DNA of 64,000 nt from Methylobacterium sp. CB376 (GTDB lineage Bacteria > Pseudomonadota > Alphaproteobacteria > Rhizobiales > Beijerinckiaceae): the NCBI RefSeq assembly GCF_029714205.1, contig NZ_CP121648.1, positions 1,674,001 through 1,738,000 on the forward strand, read 5' to 3'. The stretch's first letter is position 1. Every line of letters starts with the position of its first letter. Shown here in pieces: positions 1-9,000 of the stretch. The notes under the pieces are model-generated. The model did no database searches. It saw only the letters and a list, made by a program, of their open reading frames with translations, and was not told the DNA's origin. The position numbers and the translations under genes are program-made.

Positions 1-291
1 CTTTTTCCTAAGCTGAAGCCGGATAAGTTTGGCAAGCGAGGCGGCACAGGCACGAAGGTGCTGGGCCGGTGGGTTCGCAGCCTTGGTCTGACGGATGAAC
101 GCCTTGCTCCGAACCACTCCTGGCGGCACCGGTTGAAGACGCTTGGACGGCGGCATGGGTTGGCACCGGATATCGTGAACGCGATCACGGGCCACGGCAG
201 TCGTACGGTCGCGGATCGGTACGGCGAGTTCGAGATGTCGGCAATGCGGCGCGAGCTGATGAAGATTCCGGCAATCTACCTTGATGTTTAG
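1..291 (+). CDS. Tyrosine recombinase (phage-type integrase), C-terminal fragment
   Basis: This frame is open from the first base and ends at a TAG at 289-291, so only the last 96 residues are visible and the true start lies outside the window. The visible part has the catalytic core layout of tyrosine recombinases: an HxxR box (NHSWRHRLK), then a GH box (ITGHGSRT), then the nucleophile tyrosine (ADRYGEF). These enzymes cut and rejoin DNA at att sites through a phosphotyrosine intermediate. Its position just outside the defence island fits an integrase that brought in, or marks the edge of, an integrated element. I see no tRNA gene or att repeat nearby. Whether the complete gene is intact cannot be judged. 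Confidence 0.85.
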   Translation, partial: LFPKLKPDKFGKRGGTGTKVLGRWVRSLGLTDERLAPNHSWRHRLKTLGRRHGLAPDIVNAITGHGSRTVADRYGEFEMSAMRRELMKIPAIYLDV

Positions 292-990
292 CCGGGCGAG
301 CAAGAGTAGATGCTTGTAACACCATGCCCGATATTCAAGATCCGCAGAGCATCAGGTTCGGGATTTATTCCTGGTGAGAGGATGTCAGATTTGGCTGGAG
401 CGCTTCTAGGCAGATTGGATTCCTTTTGGACGCAAGGGAGCACGACACATCAAGAACTCGAGAGCCGTGATCGTTGCAACCGAAACGATCACGACGTTAT
501 ACCGGCGCGCCTTTGCCCTGATCCGTCAGCAGGAACCATGCTGCGCCGAGGTCTGGCCTGCGTTGAGAACGCGTCAACGCGGACGCGCGGCGGTATTAGT
601 TAGCCTATGCACCGGAAACCGGCACTACCCCCCGGCCAAGAACCGAAAATAAGCTTCCATAATTCGATTGGCGGCGTCGGCTCGACGTTTCCATTCCGGT
701 CGCTCTCCTCCGGATTCAGAATTGGACATTGGTCGCGCAGCTGCTCCAGCAGCTTTGCGCCCAACGCCAGACATTCATGTGCACCCTTACAGTCGAGAGC
801 TGTCATTTATTTACACGGCGTGCCGAAGTGCACATGCAGCCCAAGCGAAATATACACGAACCGCGTACGGCCGGATTCTGGTTCCAGCTCCGATCCGATC
901 AATGGCTTGGATACCGAGCGTCCGGCTTTGGTGCATGGAAGGCGCGCGAGTGTTTAGAAAATATAAACCATTCCGACATACCGAGGCACC
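292..990. other. Intergenic region upstream of dcm1
   Basis: About 700 bases without a convincing gene. Short open frames on both strands have no recognisable motif and no good ribosome binding site. The one clear structure is an inverted repeat with 9-bp arms GTGATCGTT (467-475) and AACGATCAC (484-492) around an 8-base loop, which could be an operator or the terminator of the integrase transcript. The AT-richer stretch at 950-985 just before the methyltransferase probably holds its promoter, but I cannot place -35/-10 boxes with confidence. Confidence 0.5.
467..492. repeat. Perfect inverted repeat, 9-bp arms
   Basis: Arms GTGATCGTT and AACGATCAC are exact reverse complements separated by 8 bases. 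It lies between the integrase tail and dcm1. No run of T follows on either strand, so an intrinsic terminator is less likely than a protein-binding site. No function is established. Confidence 0.5.
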
Positions 991-2295
991 GTGAAACCGA
1001 CCTGCATCGACCTTTTCGCCGGTTGTGGCGGACTCTCTCTGGGGCTGGGTGCCGCGGGGTTTTCAATCTTGTTCAGCGTCGAGGCGCATCCCGATGCGTT
1101 TGCTACATATCGGCACAACCTGCTGGACGCTCGACCAGACCAGCATGTGTGGCCCTCCTGGCTTGAGAAGCGGGCCTGGAGAGCTGAAGAATTATTTACG
1201 ACGCACCGAGCGGAACTCGTCGGGCTGCGCGGAAAAGTCGACTTGCTGGCCGGCGGCCCCCCTTGCCAAGGCTTCAGCACCAACGGGCTGAGGCATCCGG
1301 ACGACCCACGCAGCGCTATGGTCGACGTGTACCTGCAGTACGTCGCAGCCGTCCAACCCAGGTTGGTGTTGCTTGAGAACGTCGTTGGCTTTCGGTCGAT
1401 GAAGCACCGGACCGGCGGCTCGTACAGCGATTACGTGACGAGAGAGCTGGATCGGCTAGGTTATCAGGCATGGTCGGACGTGCTCAGGGCGGCAGACTGG
1501 GGGGTGCCCCAGCGCAGGCCGCGATTCGTGCTACTAGCGGCGCCCAAGGGCACCTTGCCCGGCGTGGACCCGCTTCAACGGTTGCGCGTGGCAAGAAAGA
1601 GCTTTCTGGTTTCTAGAAAACTCGGGCCCAAGAGCACCGGAGCCGAAGCCGCCATCTCGGATCTGGTCGAAGTTGACGACGATCTGGAACTCGATGACGA
1701 GTGGGGCAAATTTGGGTTCAGAAAACTCCGAAGGGCCGAGAGCATCAGCAGTGCATATCAAGAGCTGATGAGACTGGGATGCCATAACCAGCCCAGTGAC
1801 ATGCGCCTGCCCCGTCACAGCGCCGCATCAACTCGCCGTATGCAGGACATCCTCGACACTTGCGAACGAGGCGTATGCCTGCGGCCCGGTGACAGGCTCC
1901 GGCTCGGTATAGCGAAGCGTTCAACGACACCGCTCGACGCCGGTGCGCCTGCGCCGACGATCAGCACGCTCCCAGACGACTTCGTCCACTACGCGCGCCC
2001 CCGATCGATGACCGTCCGCGAACATGCACGCCTGCAGTCATTTCCGGACTGGTTCGAGTTTCGCGGGCCCTACACTACGGGTGGCCCGCAGCGGAAAGGT
2101 GCCTGCCCGAAGTTTACTCAGGTCGGCAATGCGGTCCCGCCGCTGCTGGCCGAAGCGCTCGGAGAGACGCTGCGTGCACTACCGATCTCGTGGGGCGACC
2201 AGACTCCCGATCTCCCGAAACGCATCGATATAACCCGCGAACACTTGACGGATGCGAGGAAAGTCCCCCACTCTTATGCCGACGCTTCCCTCTAG
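991..2295 (+). CDS. DNA cytosine-5 methyltransferase (Dcm family), copy 1
   Basis: Transfers a methyl group from S-adenosylmethionine to C5 of cytosine in a specific DNA site. The 434-residue product has the m5C motifs in order: I (DLFAGCGGLS, residues 8-17) binding SAM, IV with the catalytic Cys (GGPPCQGFS, about residues 88-96), VI (LLENV), VIII (PQRRPRF), a variable target-recognition region, then IX (TVREHARLQSFPDWF) and X (QVGNAVPP). The start is GTG at 991 with CCGAGGCAC just upstream. It faces away from a second, clearly related methyltransferase at the far end of the same island. Shared elements (WP.WLEK..W, then LRGK.DLLAGGPPCQGFS) suggest both belong to one system, perhaps each methylating one strand of an asymmetric site (inference). 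Its last 117 bases overlap the receiver-HEPN gene on the opposite strand. The recognition sequence cannot be read from sequence. Confidence 0.96.
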   Translation: MKPTCIDLFAGCGGLSLGLGAAGFSILFSVEAHPDAFATYRHNLLDARPDQHVWPSWLEKRAWRAEELFTTHRAELVGLRGKVDLLAGGPPCQGFSTNGLRHPDDPRSAMVDVYLQYVAAVQPRLVLLENVVGFRSMKHRTGGSYSDYVTRELDRLGYQAWSDVLRAADWGVPQRRPRFVLLAAPKGTLPGVDPLQRLRVARKSFLVSRKLGPKSTGAEAAISDLVEVDDDLELDDEWGKFGFRKLRRAESISSAYQELMRLGCHNQPSDMRLPRHSAASTRRMQDILDTCERGVCLRPGDRLRLGIAKRSTTPLDAGAPAPTISTLPDDFVHYARPRSMTVREHARLQSFPDWFEFRGPYTTGGPQRKGACPKFTQVGNAVPPLLAEALGETLRALPISWGDQTPDLPKRIDITREHLTDARKVPHSYADASL

Positions 2296-3120
2296 AACCC
2301 AGCCGTTCTCCCCTTCGACCTCTCTCGCGTGCCCGAGGTCGTTGCGCTTCCTGAGAACGTCGGCGTCGAATTGCGCGCTCGCCCGGCGGAGTTCGCGCAG
2401 GCGGTCTATCTGATCGCTGTCAAGCCCAAAGGCGGCCTGATTCGCAGCTGCCAACTTAGTCAGGCGGCGAAAGTGCTTGAACAGCTTTGCGCTGTCCACG
2501 GCAAACGTATCGAGGCGCGCCTCGAGATCGACCCGGCTCGCCTCCTCGTACCGCTCCTTGATCAGTCCGAGGTGCGCGATAACATCACCATCTAGCTCGC
2601 TGAGTTTCTCTTCGCACATTGGCGCGCGCGCGGACATGGCCCGGACCGCATCCTTCATGAGTGCGTCGCACTCTGCGACGACCCGCATGGCGAGCCCCCT
2701 CATGCCAGAAAGGCGGTCGAGCGCTCTCGCCGTCTGTTCGATGAGCGCGCCTGTGCGTTCGATGAACCGCTGCCGATGGCTGCAGTAGACGCCCTCGACC
2801 CTCTTCGCGGCAATCTTGCTCCTTAGGCCGTCCTCGTCATCATTGCCCGAATAAAACAGTATGGTGGTCGATGGGAATAGCTGCCGCACCCGCGGCGCGA
2901 GGTCGTCACCGTCGGCGTTCCTCAACTTGTAGTCGAGGAGAATCAGGTCGAAGCAGTGAAAGAGGGCGTGCCTGCGTCCCAAGTCCTCGATTCCGTTGCC
3001 GTTCGGGATTACCTCGATGCGGGCAATAAAGCCCGCGTCCTGTATACGACGCCTAAGACTTGCCTCCTCCTCAGCGCTATAGGAGTCCTCGATCCAGAGG
3101 ATGCCGAAGTCGAGGTTCAT
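2179..3120 (-). CDS. Receiver domain protein with HEPN-like C-terminal domain
   Basis: The 313-residue protein begins with a response-regulator receiver domain: acidic pair E11-D12, phospho-acceptor D63 in LILLDYKL, and S91 in FYSGN at the conserved Ser/Thr position. No DNA-binding output domain follows. Instead residues 120-310 are predicted helical and carry R259-N-D-L-G-H264, which fits the RX4-6H signature of HEPN RNases, in a typical setting (an LRKRND helix, then a long final helix). HEPN domains are often metal-independent RNases in toxin-antitoxin, Abi and CRISPR systems. The start ATG overlaps the stop of the upstream GHKL ATPase gene by 4 bases, so the two are translationally coupled and probably form a sensor-effector pair. 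The phosphorylation-controlled RNase reading is inference. The receiver call is firm and the HEPN call moderate. Confidence 0.85.
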   Translation of the reverse strand: MNLDFGILWIEDSYSAEEEASLRRRIQDAGFIARIEVIPNGNGIEDLGRRHALFHCFDLILLDYKLRNADGDDLAPRVRQLFPSTTILFYSGNDDEDGLRSKIAAKRVEGVYCSHRQRFIERTGALIEQTARALDRLSGMRGLAMRVVAECDALMKDAVRAMSARAPMCEEKLSELDGDVIAHLGLIKERYEEASRVDLEARLDTFAVDSAKLFKHFRRLTKLAAANQAAFGLDSDQIDRLRELRRASAQFDADVLRKRNDLGHAREVEGENGWVLEGSVGIRVGDFPRIRQVFAGYIDAFREIGSLVAPRDR

Positions 3121-5441
3121 TCCCCTTCCCCGGGTATTACGATCTCGAAGTCGGCGCGGCTGCCGTCCCCCATCAGATCAATCGAGCCGCCCATCTCCTG
3201 CAGAATTTGGCGGGCGCTGTAGAGGCCTAGCCCGGTCCCATTAGACGAACCCGTGTAGCCGCGCTCGAAGATTTTCGCGGGATCAATCCGGTCCACGTTG
3301 ATACCGACCCCGTCGTCAGACACCCTGATCACCACTCTATTGGCACCCTTCCTCGCAGCCACGAACTCGATTCGGGACGCTCGGTGCTTGCGGGCGTTGT
3401 CCTGCAGGTTGTCGATGAGAACGGCAATGTCGACGGGCGAGAACTCGCGGAACAGCGACAATCCGGGATTTCGGAAGACAGCCTCGGGCATGCCGGGGAC
3501 GCCAGCCAGCCGGACTGTGAAGTACTCGGCGAGGAACTGAAGCAGGTCGCCCTCCACTTTGTCAGTTTTTAGGTCGATCCGAATGTTGGGCGCGAAGGAG
3601 AGCACTGCACCCAGGCGGTCGCCCGAGAGTGTGGCACCCGCAATGGAGGCGGAGACCCGGCGGGCCGACTGCCGGATCGACGCGAGCAAGTCCTCGATCT
3701 CTTCCGGATCGTCCAGCTCGCCCTGCGTCGCTGCCAGCGACAGCACGTTCCTGATCTCGTAGGCAGCGTTCGCCACCGCGGAGCGAACGTGTCCCGCGTG
3801 GATGGTGGCTTGGTGCATCAGGAGTTGGACTCGCTCAATGTCCAGATCCCGGCTGCTGCCGAGGAACGCCGCCTGCTGTTCCAATCGTGCGATGCGGGCG
3901 TCAGCCCGGTTCCGTTCCTGAATCGCGCGCTGCGCGACCTCGCGCGCTTCCTGCCGTTGCGCCCTGAGCTCGGCGATCCTGCGCCGGGCCGCTTCGACCT
4001 GCTCCAGCAGCTTCGCATCACCGCGACTCTCCGCGACGTCCGACATCGCCCTGAGCGCGTTATCGGTGACCTGATCGGGATCCTCGGATACCCTGACTAG
4101 ATCTTCGTCAAAATAGAGGATCTCGATGTCTCTCGTCCGCGCCAGACTTCCCACGATCGTGAGAATGCGCTCACGGGCGTGGTCAGTCTCCAGCCCTTCC
4201 GGCGTGTCGCGATTTTGGTCGGACTTGTCCGCCCAGTTCACACCCACGACGTAGCGTTCGAGCTTGAACACCATGTGCCGGCGGATAGCCTCAAACAGCG
4301 CACGGCGGTTCGCGTCGTCCACGAGCCCAGCGTCCCGGCTCGAAACCTCGCGAAACATCTTGGGCGGGGCGGTCACGTCTACACGGCCGATGATGTCGCG
4401 GGTGCCCAGATAACGGGCCTGTCCCTGTTGCTTCCGTCGGTTCAAGCCAAACGTGTCGTCGAACTCCTCACCAATGGGAAGGATGCGGAAGCCATTCAAG
4501 AAGAGGAAGACACTCCCGAACTCGATAGGCCTTACTCCCATGCGGAGCGTGAATGTGTGCTTGGCCGACCGATTGAGGAAGAACACCTGCCCCTCTATCC
4601 GGCATGCCGCGAGTTCCGGATAGAGGGAAGGCTCGCGGATCGCGTAGATTTTCCGGCCGCGATCGTAGAGCGTAGTGTCAATAAAGCCGTCGACGATCAC
4701 AACCTCGATCCGGCTGGTCTTGTCCCGCAGGAGTTCCGCGATCTCGTTGCCCACGGGCCCGTCGACGCCCTCGATTTCCTCCCCGGAGCCGTCGGCGAAC
4801 CATGTCGACAACGTCACCTCGCTCGTCGTCCCGAAGGGATCGATTAGCTTGGCGAGGTCCCGCCGGAGGCGACGTATGCTGTCCTCGTCCCAATCCTGCC
4901 GTGTTTCCTTGATCAAGAGCACCGTTCCGCTGTTCTCGGGCGGGGAGGGATTCATCAGAGGCGGAAACGACTGCGAACATCCAAGTGATACGCTTACTTC
5001 CTGAAACTCGTTGGTGCTCTCGCCTTCGAAGTCGCGCCAATCGATTTCGAGCTTAGAAATTGCGCTGCTACCCTGCACGCGGCTGTACAGGTCCAATTTT
5101 CTGCCAAGTGTATCGCAAGCAAAGCGGCCTATTCCCTTGCTCCCGGCAAATTGGCCTGCGGGGCGAATTTTGTTGCGATAGTCATTACGACCGACGAGTG
5201 CCTTCTCGGAGTAGGCTACGAACAGCCATTTATCGCGCACATCCGACTCAGACATGCCGCGCCCGTTGTCAACTACAGCGATCGACCGCTTGTTCGGATC
5301 GAACTCGATGTCAACGGAGGTTGCGCCTGCATCGAACGAGTTTTTTACCAATTCGAATAGTGCCACGAACTCGTTCGTCACGAGGTCACGGCCGATGATG
5401 TCCTTCAAGTGGGAGCTGATTCGAAATGTTTCCTGCGCCAT
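3117..5441 (-). CDS. Large protein with two GHKL (histidine kinase/HSP90/MutL-type) ATPase domains
   Basis: 774 residues. The N-terminal domain has an HSP90/MORC-like ATP site: N-box ELVKNSFDAGA (residues 30-40), DNGRGM (58-63) and GSKGIGRF (100-107). Residues about 440-540 form a charged coiled coil. The C-terminal domain is of histidine-kinase type: N-box LIDNLQDNARKH, DDGVGI, and the G2 loop GSSNGTGLGLYSA near residues 731-742. A stretch with two histidines (LMHQATIHAGHV, near 550) lies just before it and could hold the phosphorylated His. No membrane segment is seen, so it is probably cytoplasmic. It is followed with a 4-base overlap by the receiver-HEPN gene, its likely partner. MORC-like GHKL ATPases linked to methyltransferases and Vsr have been described in restriction-modification neighbourhoods. 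The double-ATPase layout is unusual. Kinase activity is inferred. Confidence 0.88.
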   Translation of the reverse strand: MAQETFRISSHLKDIIGRDLVTNEFVALFELVKNSFDAGATSVDIEFDPNKRSIAVVDNGRGMSESDVRDKWLFVAYSEKALVGRNDYRNKIRPAGQFAGSKGIGRFACDTLGRKLDLYSRVQGSSAISKLEIDWRDFEGESTNEFQEVSVSLGCSQSFPPLMNPSPPENSGTVLLIKETRQDWDEDSIRRLRRDLAKLIDPFGTTSEVTLSTWFADGSGEEIEGVDGPVGNEIAELLRDKTSRIEVVIVDGFIDTTLYDRGRKIYAIREPSLYPELAACRIEGQVFFLNRSAKHTFTLRMGVRPIEFGSVFLFLNGFRILPIGEEFDDTFGLNRRKQQGQARYLGTRDIIGRVDVTAPPKMFREVSSRDAGLVDDANRRALFEAIRRHMVFKLERYVVGVNWADKSDQNRDTPEGLETDHARERILTIVGSLARTRDIEILYFDEDLVRVSEDPDQVTDNALRAMSDVAESRGDAKLLEQVEAARRRIAELRAQRQEAREVAQRAIQERNRADARIARLEQQAAFLGSSRDLDIERVQLLMHQATIHAGHVRSAVANAAYEIRNVLSLAATQGELDDPEEIEDLLASIRQSARRVSASIAGATLSGDRLGAVLSFAPNIRIDLKTDKVEGDLLQFLAEYFTVRLAGVPGMPEAVFRNPGLSLFREFSPVDIAVLIDNLQDNARKHRASRIEFVAARKGANRVVIRVSDDGVGINVDRIDPAKIFERGYTGSSNGTGLGLYSARQILQEMGGSIDLMGDGSRADFEIVIPGEGE

Positions 5442-5573
5442 GTCTGGATCCTAGCTCCACCAGTTCACGGCGTGAGGCAAGCTGGGAAGGGCCTGCACCA
5501 CCGTTCGCTCACGTCAATGGACAGGGCATCGAGGCTCATTATCCTCTTATTCCGTCAAGAAAAGGGACGAGCA
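5442..5573. promoter_or_regulatory. Divergent intergenic control region between the GHKL ATPase gene and vsr
   Basis: 132 bases separate the start of the minus-strand ATPase gene from the chosen GTG start of vsr, so promoters for both directions must lie here or inside the flanking genes. AAAGGGACGAGCA directly before GTG 5574 is a plausible ribosome binding site for vsr. I cannot assign -35/-10 boxes with confidence. Confidence 0.45.
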
Positions 5574-6008
5574 GTGGCCGACTTCCTCGATCCTGCGGGC
5601 CGCTCGAAGCGAATGTCCCGCATCCGATCACGGGACACCAAGCCCGAACTTCTGCTCCGGCGATCGCTGCACGCACTGGGCCTTCGGTACAGGCTGGGCG
5701 GTGCTGGCCTTCCTGGGAAGCCGGATCTGGTATTCCCCCGCTATAGGACAGTCATCTTCGTGCATGGATGCTTCTGGCATAGACATTCGGGATGTAGAGT
5801 GGCAACGACCCCGAAATCGAACACGGCGTTCTGGACGCACAAGTTCGAGCGGAATGTCGCGCGTGACGCCGAGGCAGCACGCCGCCTCGCTGCGTTGGGC
5901 TGGCAGGTCCTCGTCGCCTGGGAATGCGAGATCGTCACCAAGTCGCGCTTGGGCGCGACTGCTCAGCGATTGGCCCATAAAATTTGGCACGGCACCAGAT
6001 CGTCCTAG
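5574..6008 (+). CDS. vsr: Very short patch repair (Vsr) DNA mismatch endonuclease
   Basis: Vsr nicks next to the T of T:G mismatches formed when 5-methylcytosine deaminates, and so normally accompanies Dcm-type methyltransferases. The 144-residue product matches the family length and motifs: RSKRMSRIRSRDTKPE near the N terminus, PGKPDLVF with the metal-binding Asp, VHGCFWHRH, FWTHKFERNVARD, and LGWQVLVAWECEI. The zinc-site cysteines and histidines appear present. The frame is open further upstream, but that extension runs into the ATPase gene's start and has no family similarity. GTG 5574 with AGGGACGAG before it is the better start. The 3' end overlaps the converging DptH-like gene by 4 bases. 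Its presence supports active 5mC methylation by one or both Dcm proteins. Confidence 0.93.
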   Translation: MADFLDPAGRSKRMSRIRSRDTKPELLLRRSLHALGLRYRLGGAGLPGKPDLVFPRYRTVIFVHGCFWHRHSGCRVATTPKSNTAFWTHKFERNVARDAEAARRLAALGWQVLVAWECEIVTKSRLGATAQRLAHKIWHGTRSS

Positions 6009-9000
6009 AGCTTCTTGCACGAAGCTACGAACTCGAAAAACGGCAACCCTCGGACCACCTCGCCAGGGACGTCGAAAGACTTATAGAGACACTGGTGGTT
6101 TTTCAAGGACTTCACTCGCTCGGCAAGCTCCGCGAGTGAGCCTGTCATGCCCAGGGTGGAAAGCTCAGCGGGCGTGACGTTCGGGACTTTGTGGATGAAC
6201 CAGGTGAGCAGCGGGTCGCGGTAGTCGGTAGCGTTCACCTTGAAGTGCCGAAGGTATTGAGACGCCAAGATGACGCCCGCTCCGAACTCCCGCCCTTGCA
6301 GCAGCAACTTGCGCAGCACATCGAATTCGTAGCGCATGATGTTGTCAGCTTCGTCGACGAGTAGGTATGAGTCGATCGCGCGAAGCTGCGGGTCAGATCC
6401 CAGGAACGGTCTCTTGGGTGTTTTTAGCATGTTCTCGTAGAACAAGTTGAGCATGACCGCGACCAGCATGTTCTTGCTCCGGTCGTCCTGCCCGAGCGCG
6501 TCGAGCGATATCACCAACACGCCGTTGAAAAAATCATCGAAGGGGACCGTTTTGCGAGGGTCTGCTTCGAAGACTTCCAGATCGGTTAGGTCGCCGATAA
6601 TGGAGGAAACGGAATCAGGCTTACCATCGATGATCCCGTCGTAGGACTCGGCGACGTTGTAGAGAGTCGGCTGCTCGCCCGGCAGGCCCGTGTCGTAGGC
6701 GTGCCGGATGGCTCGCTTCAGCCTGTCTCGCTGTACGGGGCCGATGCCCGAATAGATCTTGTCTAGTACGTCGCTGAAGAAGAGGTAGCGTTGCAACCAT
6801 GGCGCGGCCGCTTCCTCCATTGTCCGGGTGTCGAACAGGTTGATCGGTAGCTTGTGTGGCTTGACGACCCGGGCACCAGTGGCCCGAGCGAAATCCTCGC
6901 TGCTGTAATCCCGCTTGTAGTCAAAGATCAGAAAACGGGGGCGCAGACCGCGGTTTGCGGTGGATGCTTCGGTGATCTGTAGGATGATCGACTTGAGGAG
7001 TTGAGTCTTGCCTGTCCCAAGGTCCCCAACGACACCCATATTCAGGTGGTTCAAGCGGGTGTCTGAGACGTTGAGCGTCACCGGTCGCGTCTCGAAGCCG
7101 CCAATGGAGGAGCCGACACGAAGATTTATGCCCATGCTGGTACGGGACGGCGCGACGGTGGGAGGATCGGCAACCACAGTCTGCTGCAGAACCGGATCGG
7201 ACACTGATGCTGCAGGTACCACGACACCCGAGGCCTCGCCCTCCTCAACAGCCGTCGAGGCGGGCGTTGCTGGGAGGCCACTATCTCCCTCCATTGGGAA
7301 CAGCTGCCAGTTGCCTACCTTCGCTCGCACGCTGTCGTAGAACGACGCCGGGTCTCCGCCTACGATCCTGCCTGCATCGTCCAGCCCGATGATTATAGTC
7401 TCGTCGAAACCATCGCTGTCTTGATCCCTCACCGAGCTCCTCGGGCTGGCGTCGATGATGATCAGGCGCCCTCGCCCATCGACCTGAATGTCCGCTTCAC
7501 TCGCAAGGATGGCACCGGCGATCCTTTGGTGGAACAGGGACCACTTCTCTTGATCCACGACATCCGGGTGCTGACTGTACACCCGCATGCCGAAGCCGAC
7601 GAGTGAGAGCACGATGTGCTGGAACGCGAGGGTCCATGCTCTGGGCTGCCCCTCGCCCGCATGCATGGCCTGGATAAGCCTCGAGAGCGTCTTGGCCTGC
7701 TCGAGCGCATCTCCTACTTCGGCGCTGGGAAAGATAGAGCTCGGCCGACACTTTACCTCGACCGGCGTCAGGCGAAGGCTGACGCCGGCCGGCGTGATCC
7801 TTATCCCAACCGTTAGGAGGTCGGGCCGGGCGAGGGAGGCGTCCTTCCGCTCAGAAGGCATGCTCCGTGCCAAATCCGACATGTAGCCGCGGAAAGGGTC
7901 CACGGGCACTATCACCGCGAGGTGGGCGTCGTCTTCGCTCCCGCCGATTACAGGAAGTAAACTTGCCGTGTCGGCGCCGATCCGGAACCTGTCCTGAAGC
8001 AGCCGGACTGCGAGGAATAGCCCGAGGTTCCCGGTCGCGCCTGCGTCGTCGCCGGCCAGACCCTTGACGGTCGGGATTCCTCTACGGGCGATCTCAAGAA
8101 GGACGTTCCGGACGTAGTCCTTGTCCAGGGCTGCGCAGCCGGGAAGCTTGGACAGGGCCTTAGCTAGCACCTCCCGATCCGCATCCTTAACGGACGACAA
8201 CAGATAATAGCCGTTCGTGTCCCCAGCCCGGTTGGAGTAAGATGGCAAGTCGTAGTCCCAAAGGTAGGCTCCTTCCAGCCATCCGCCGAGAAAGCAGGCG
8301 GGATCGATGGCGGAGGACGATACGGCAACGTAGTCGGTGCGCCGGCGCCCCAGCATGTCTTGGATGGCATTGACATTGGGCGCGAAGCTAAGGCCGCAGC
8401 GTTGATCGCCCAGATTCTCAAGGGCGGCGACGCAGGCGCCGACCTTATCCGCAAGGCTATCACCCGAGAAGGGTGCGGGCAGCGCCTGGCGTGACTCACT
8501 CAGAAAGGCATTGGGCAGCTGCCGGCGTATGCGATGCCTGATCAGGGCCGCCGGGGCTATTGGGGTTTGCGTCGGGACGCTGGTGACGCTCGGCTCCGAC
8601 ATGTCGAGCTGAGCAATAATGCCTAGGTCAGGCACGGCGCTTACAGGCTGGCGATCAAACCATCTGACGGCGTTGGCTGTGTCCTCTGAGAGGTTGGCGA
8701 TCGTCGCGTCCTCTGGCCGTGAGGCGGCGTCTCGATCATCGTAGATGTCGACACTTCGCGAACCGACAGACTGGCGGATGGGCCGCCGGTCGTCTTGTCG
8801 GTACTGGCGCGTGCACCACTCGATCAGGCCCTGATTGCAGGCATCAGTGGCTCCTCCGGCACTCGCAACGGCGACGCTCACCAGCGGCTTCGCGGCGACA
8901 AGGTCGAAGACGTCCTCCAGAGCCCGGCCCACCTGGGCTGCGCTGAAGCCCGCAGAAATCCCCCCGACCGAAATGCCGAAGCCTGTTCCGAAGGGCGCCA

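Noticed and set aside
5409..5573. N-terminal extension of vsr to an ATG at 5409
   Set aside because: It overlaps the divergent ATPase gene, has no Vsr similarity, and GTG 5574 has a better ribosome site and gives the normal family length.
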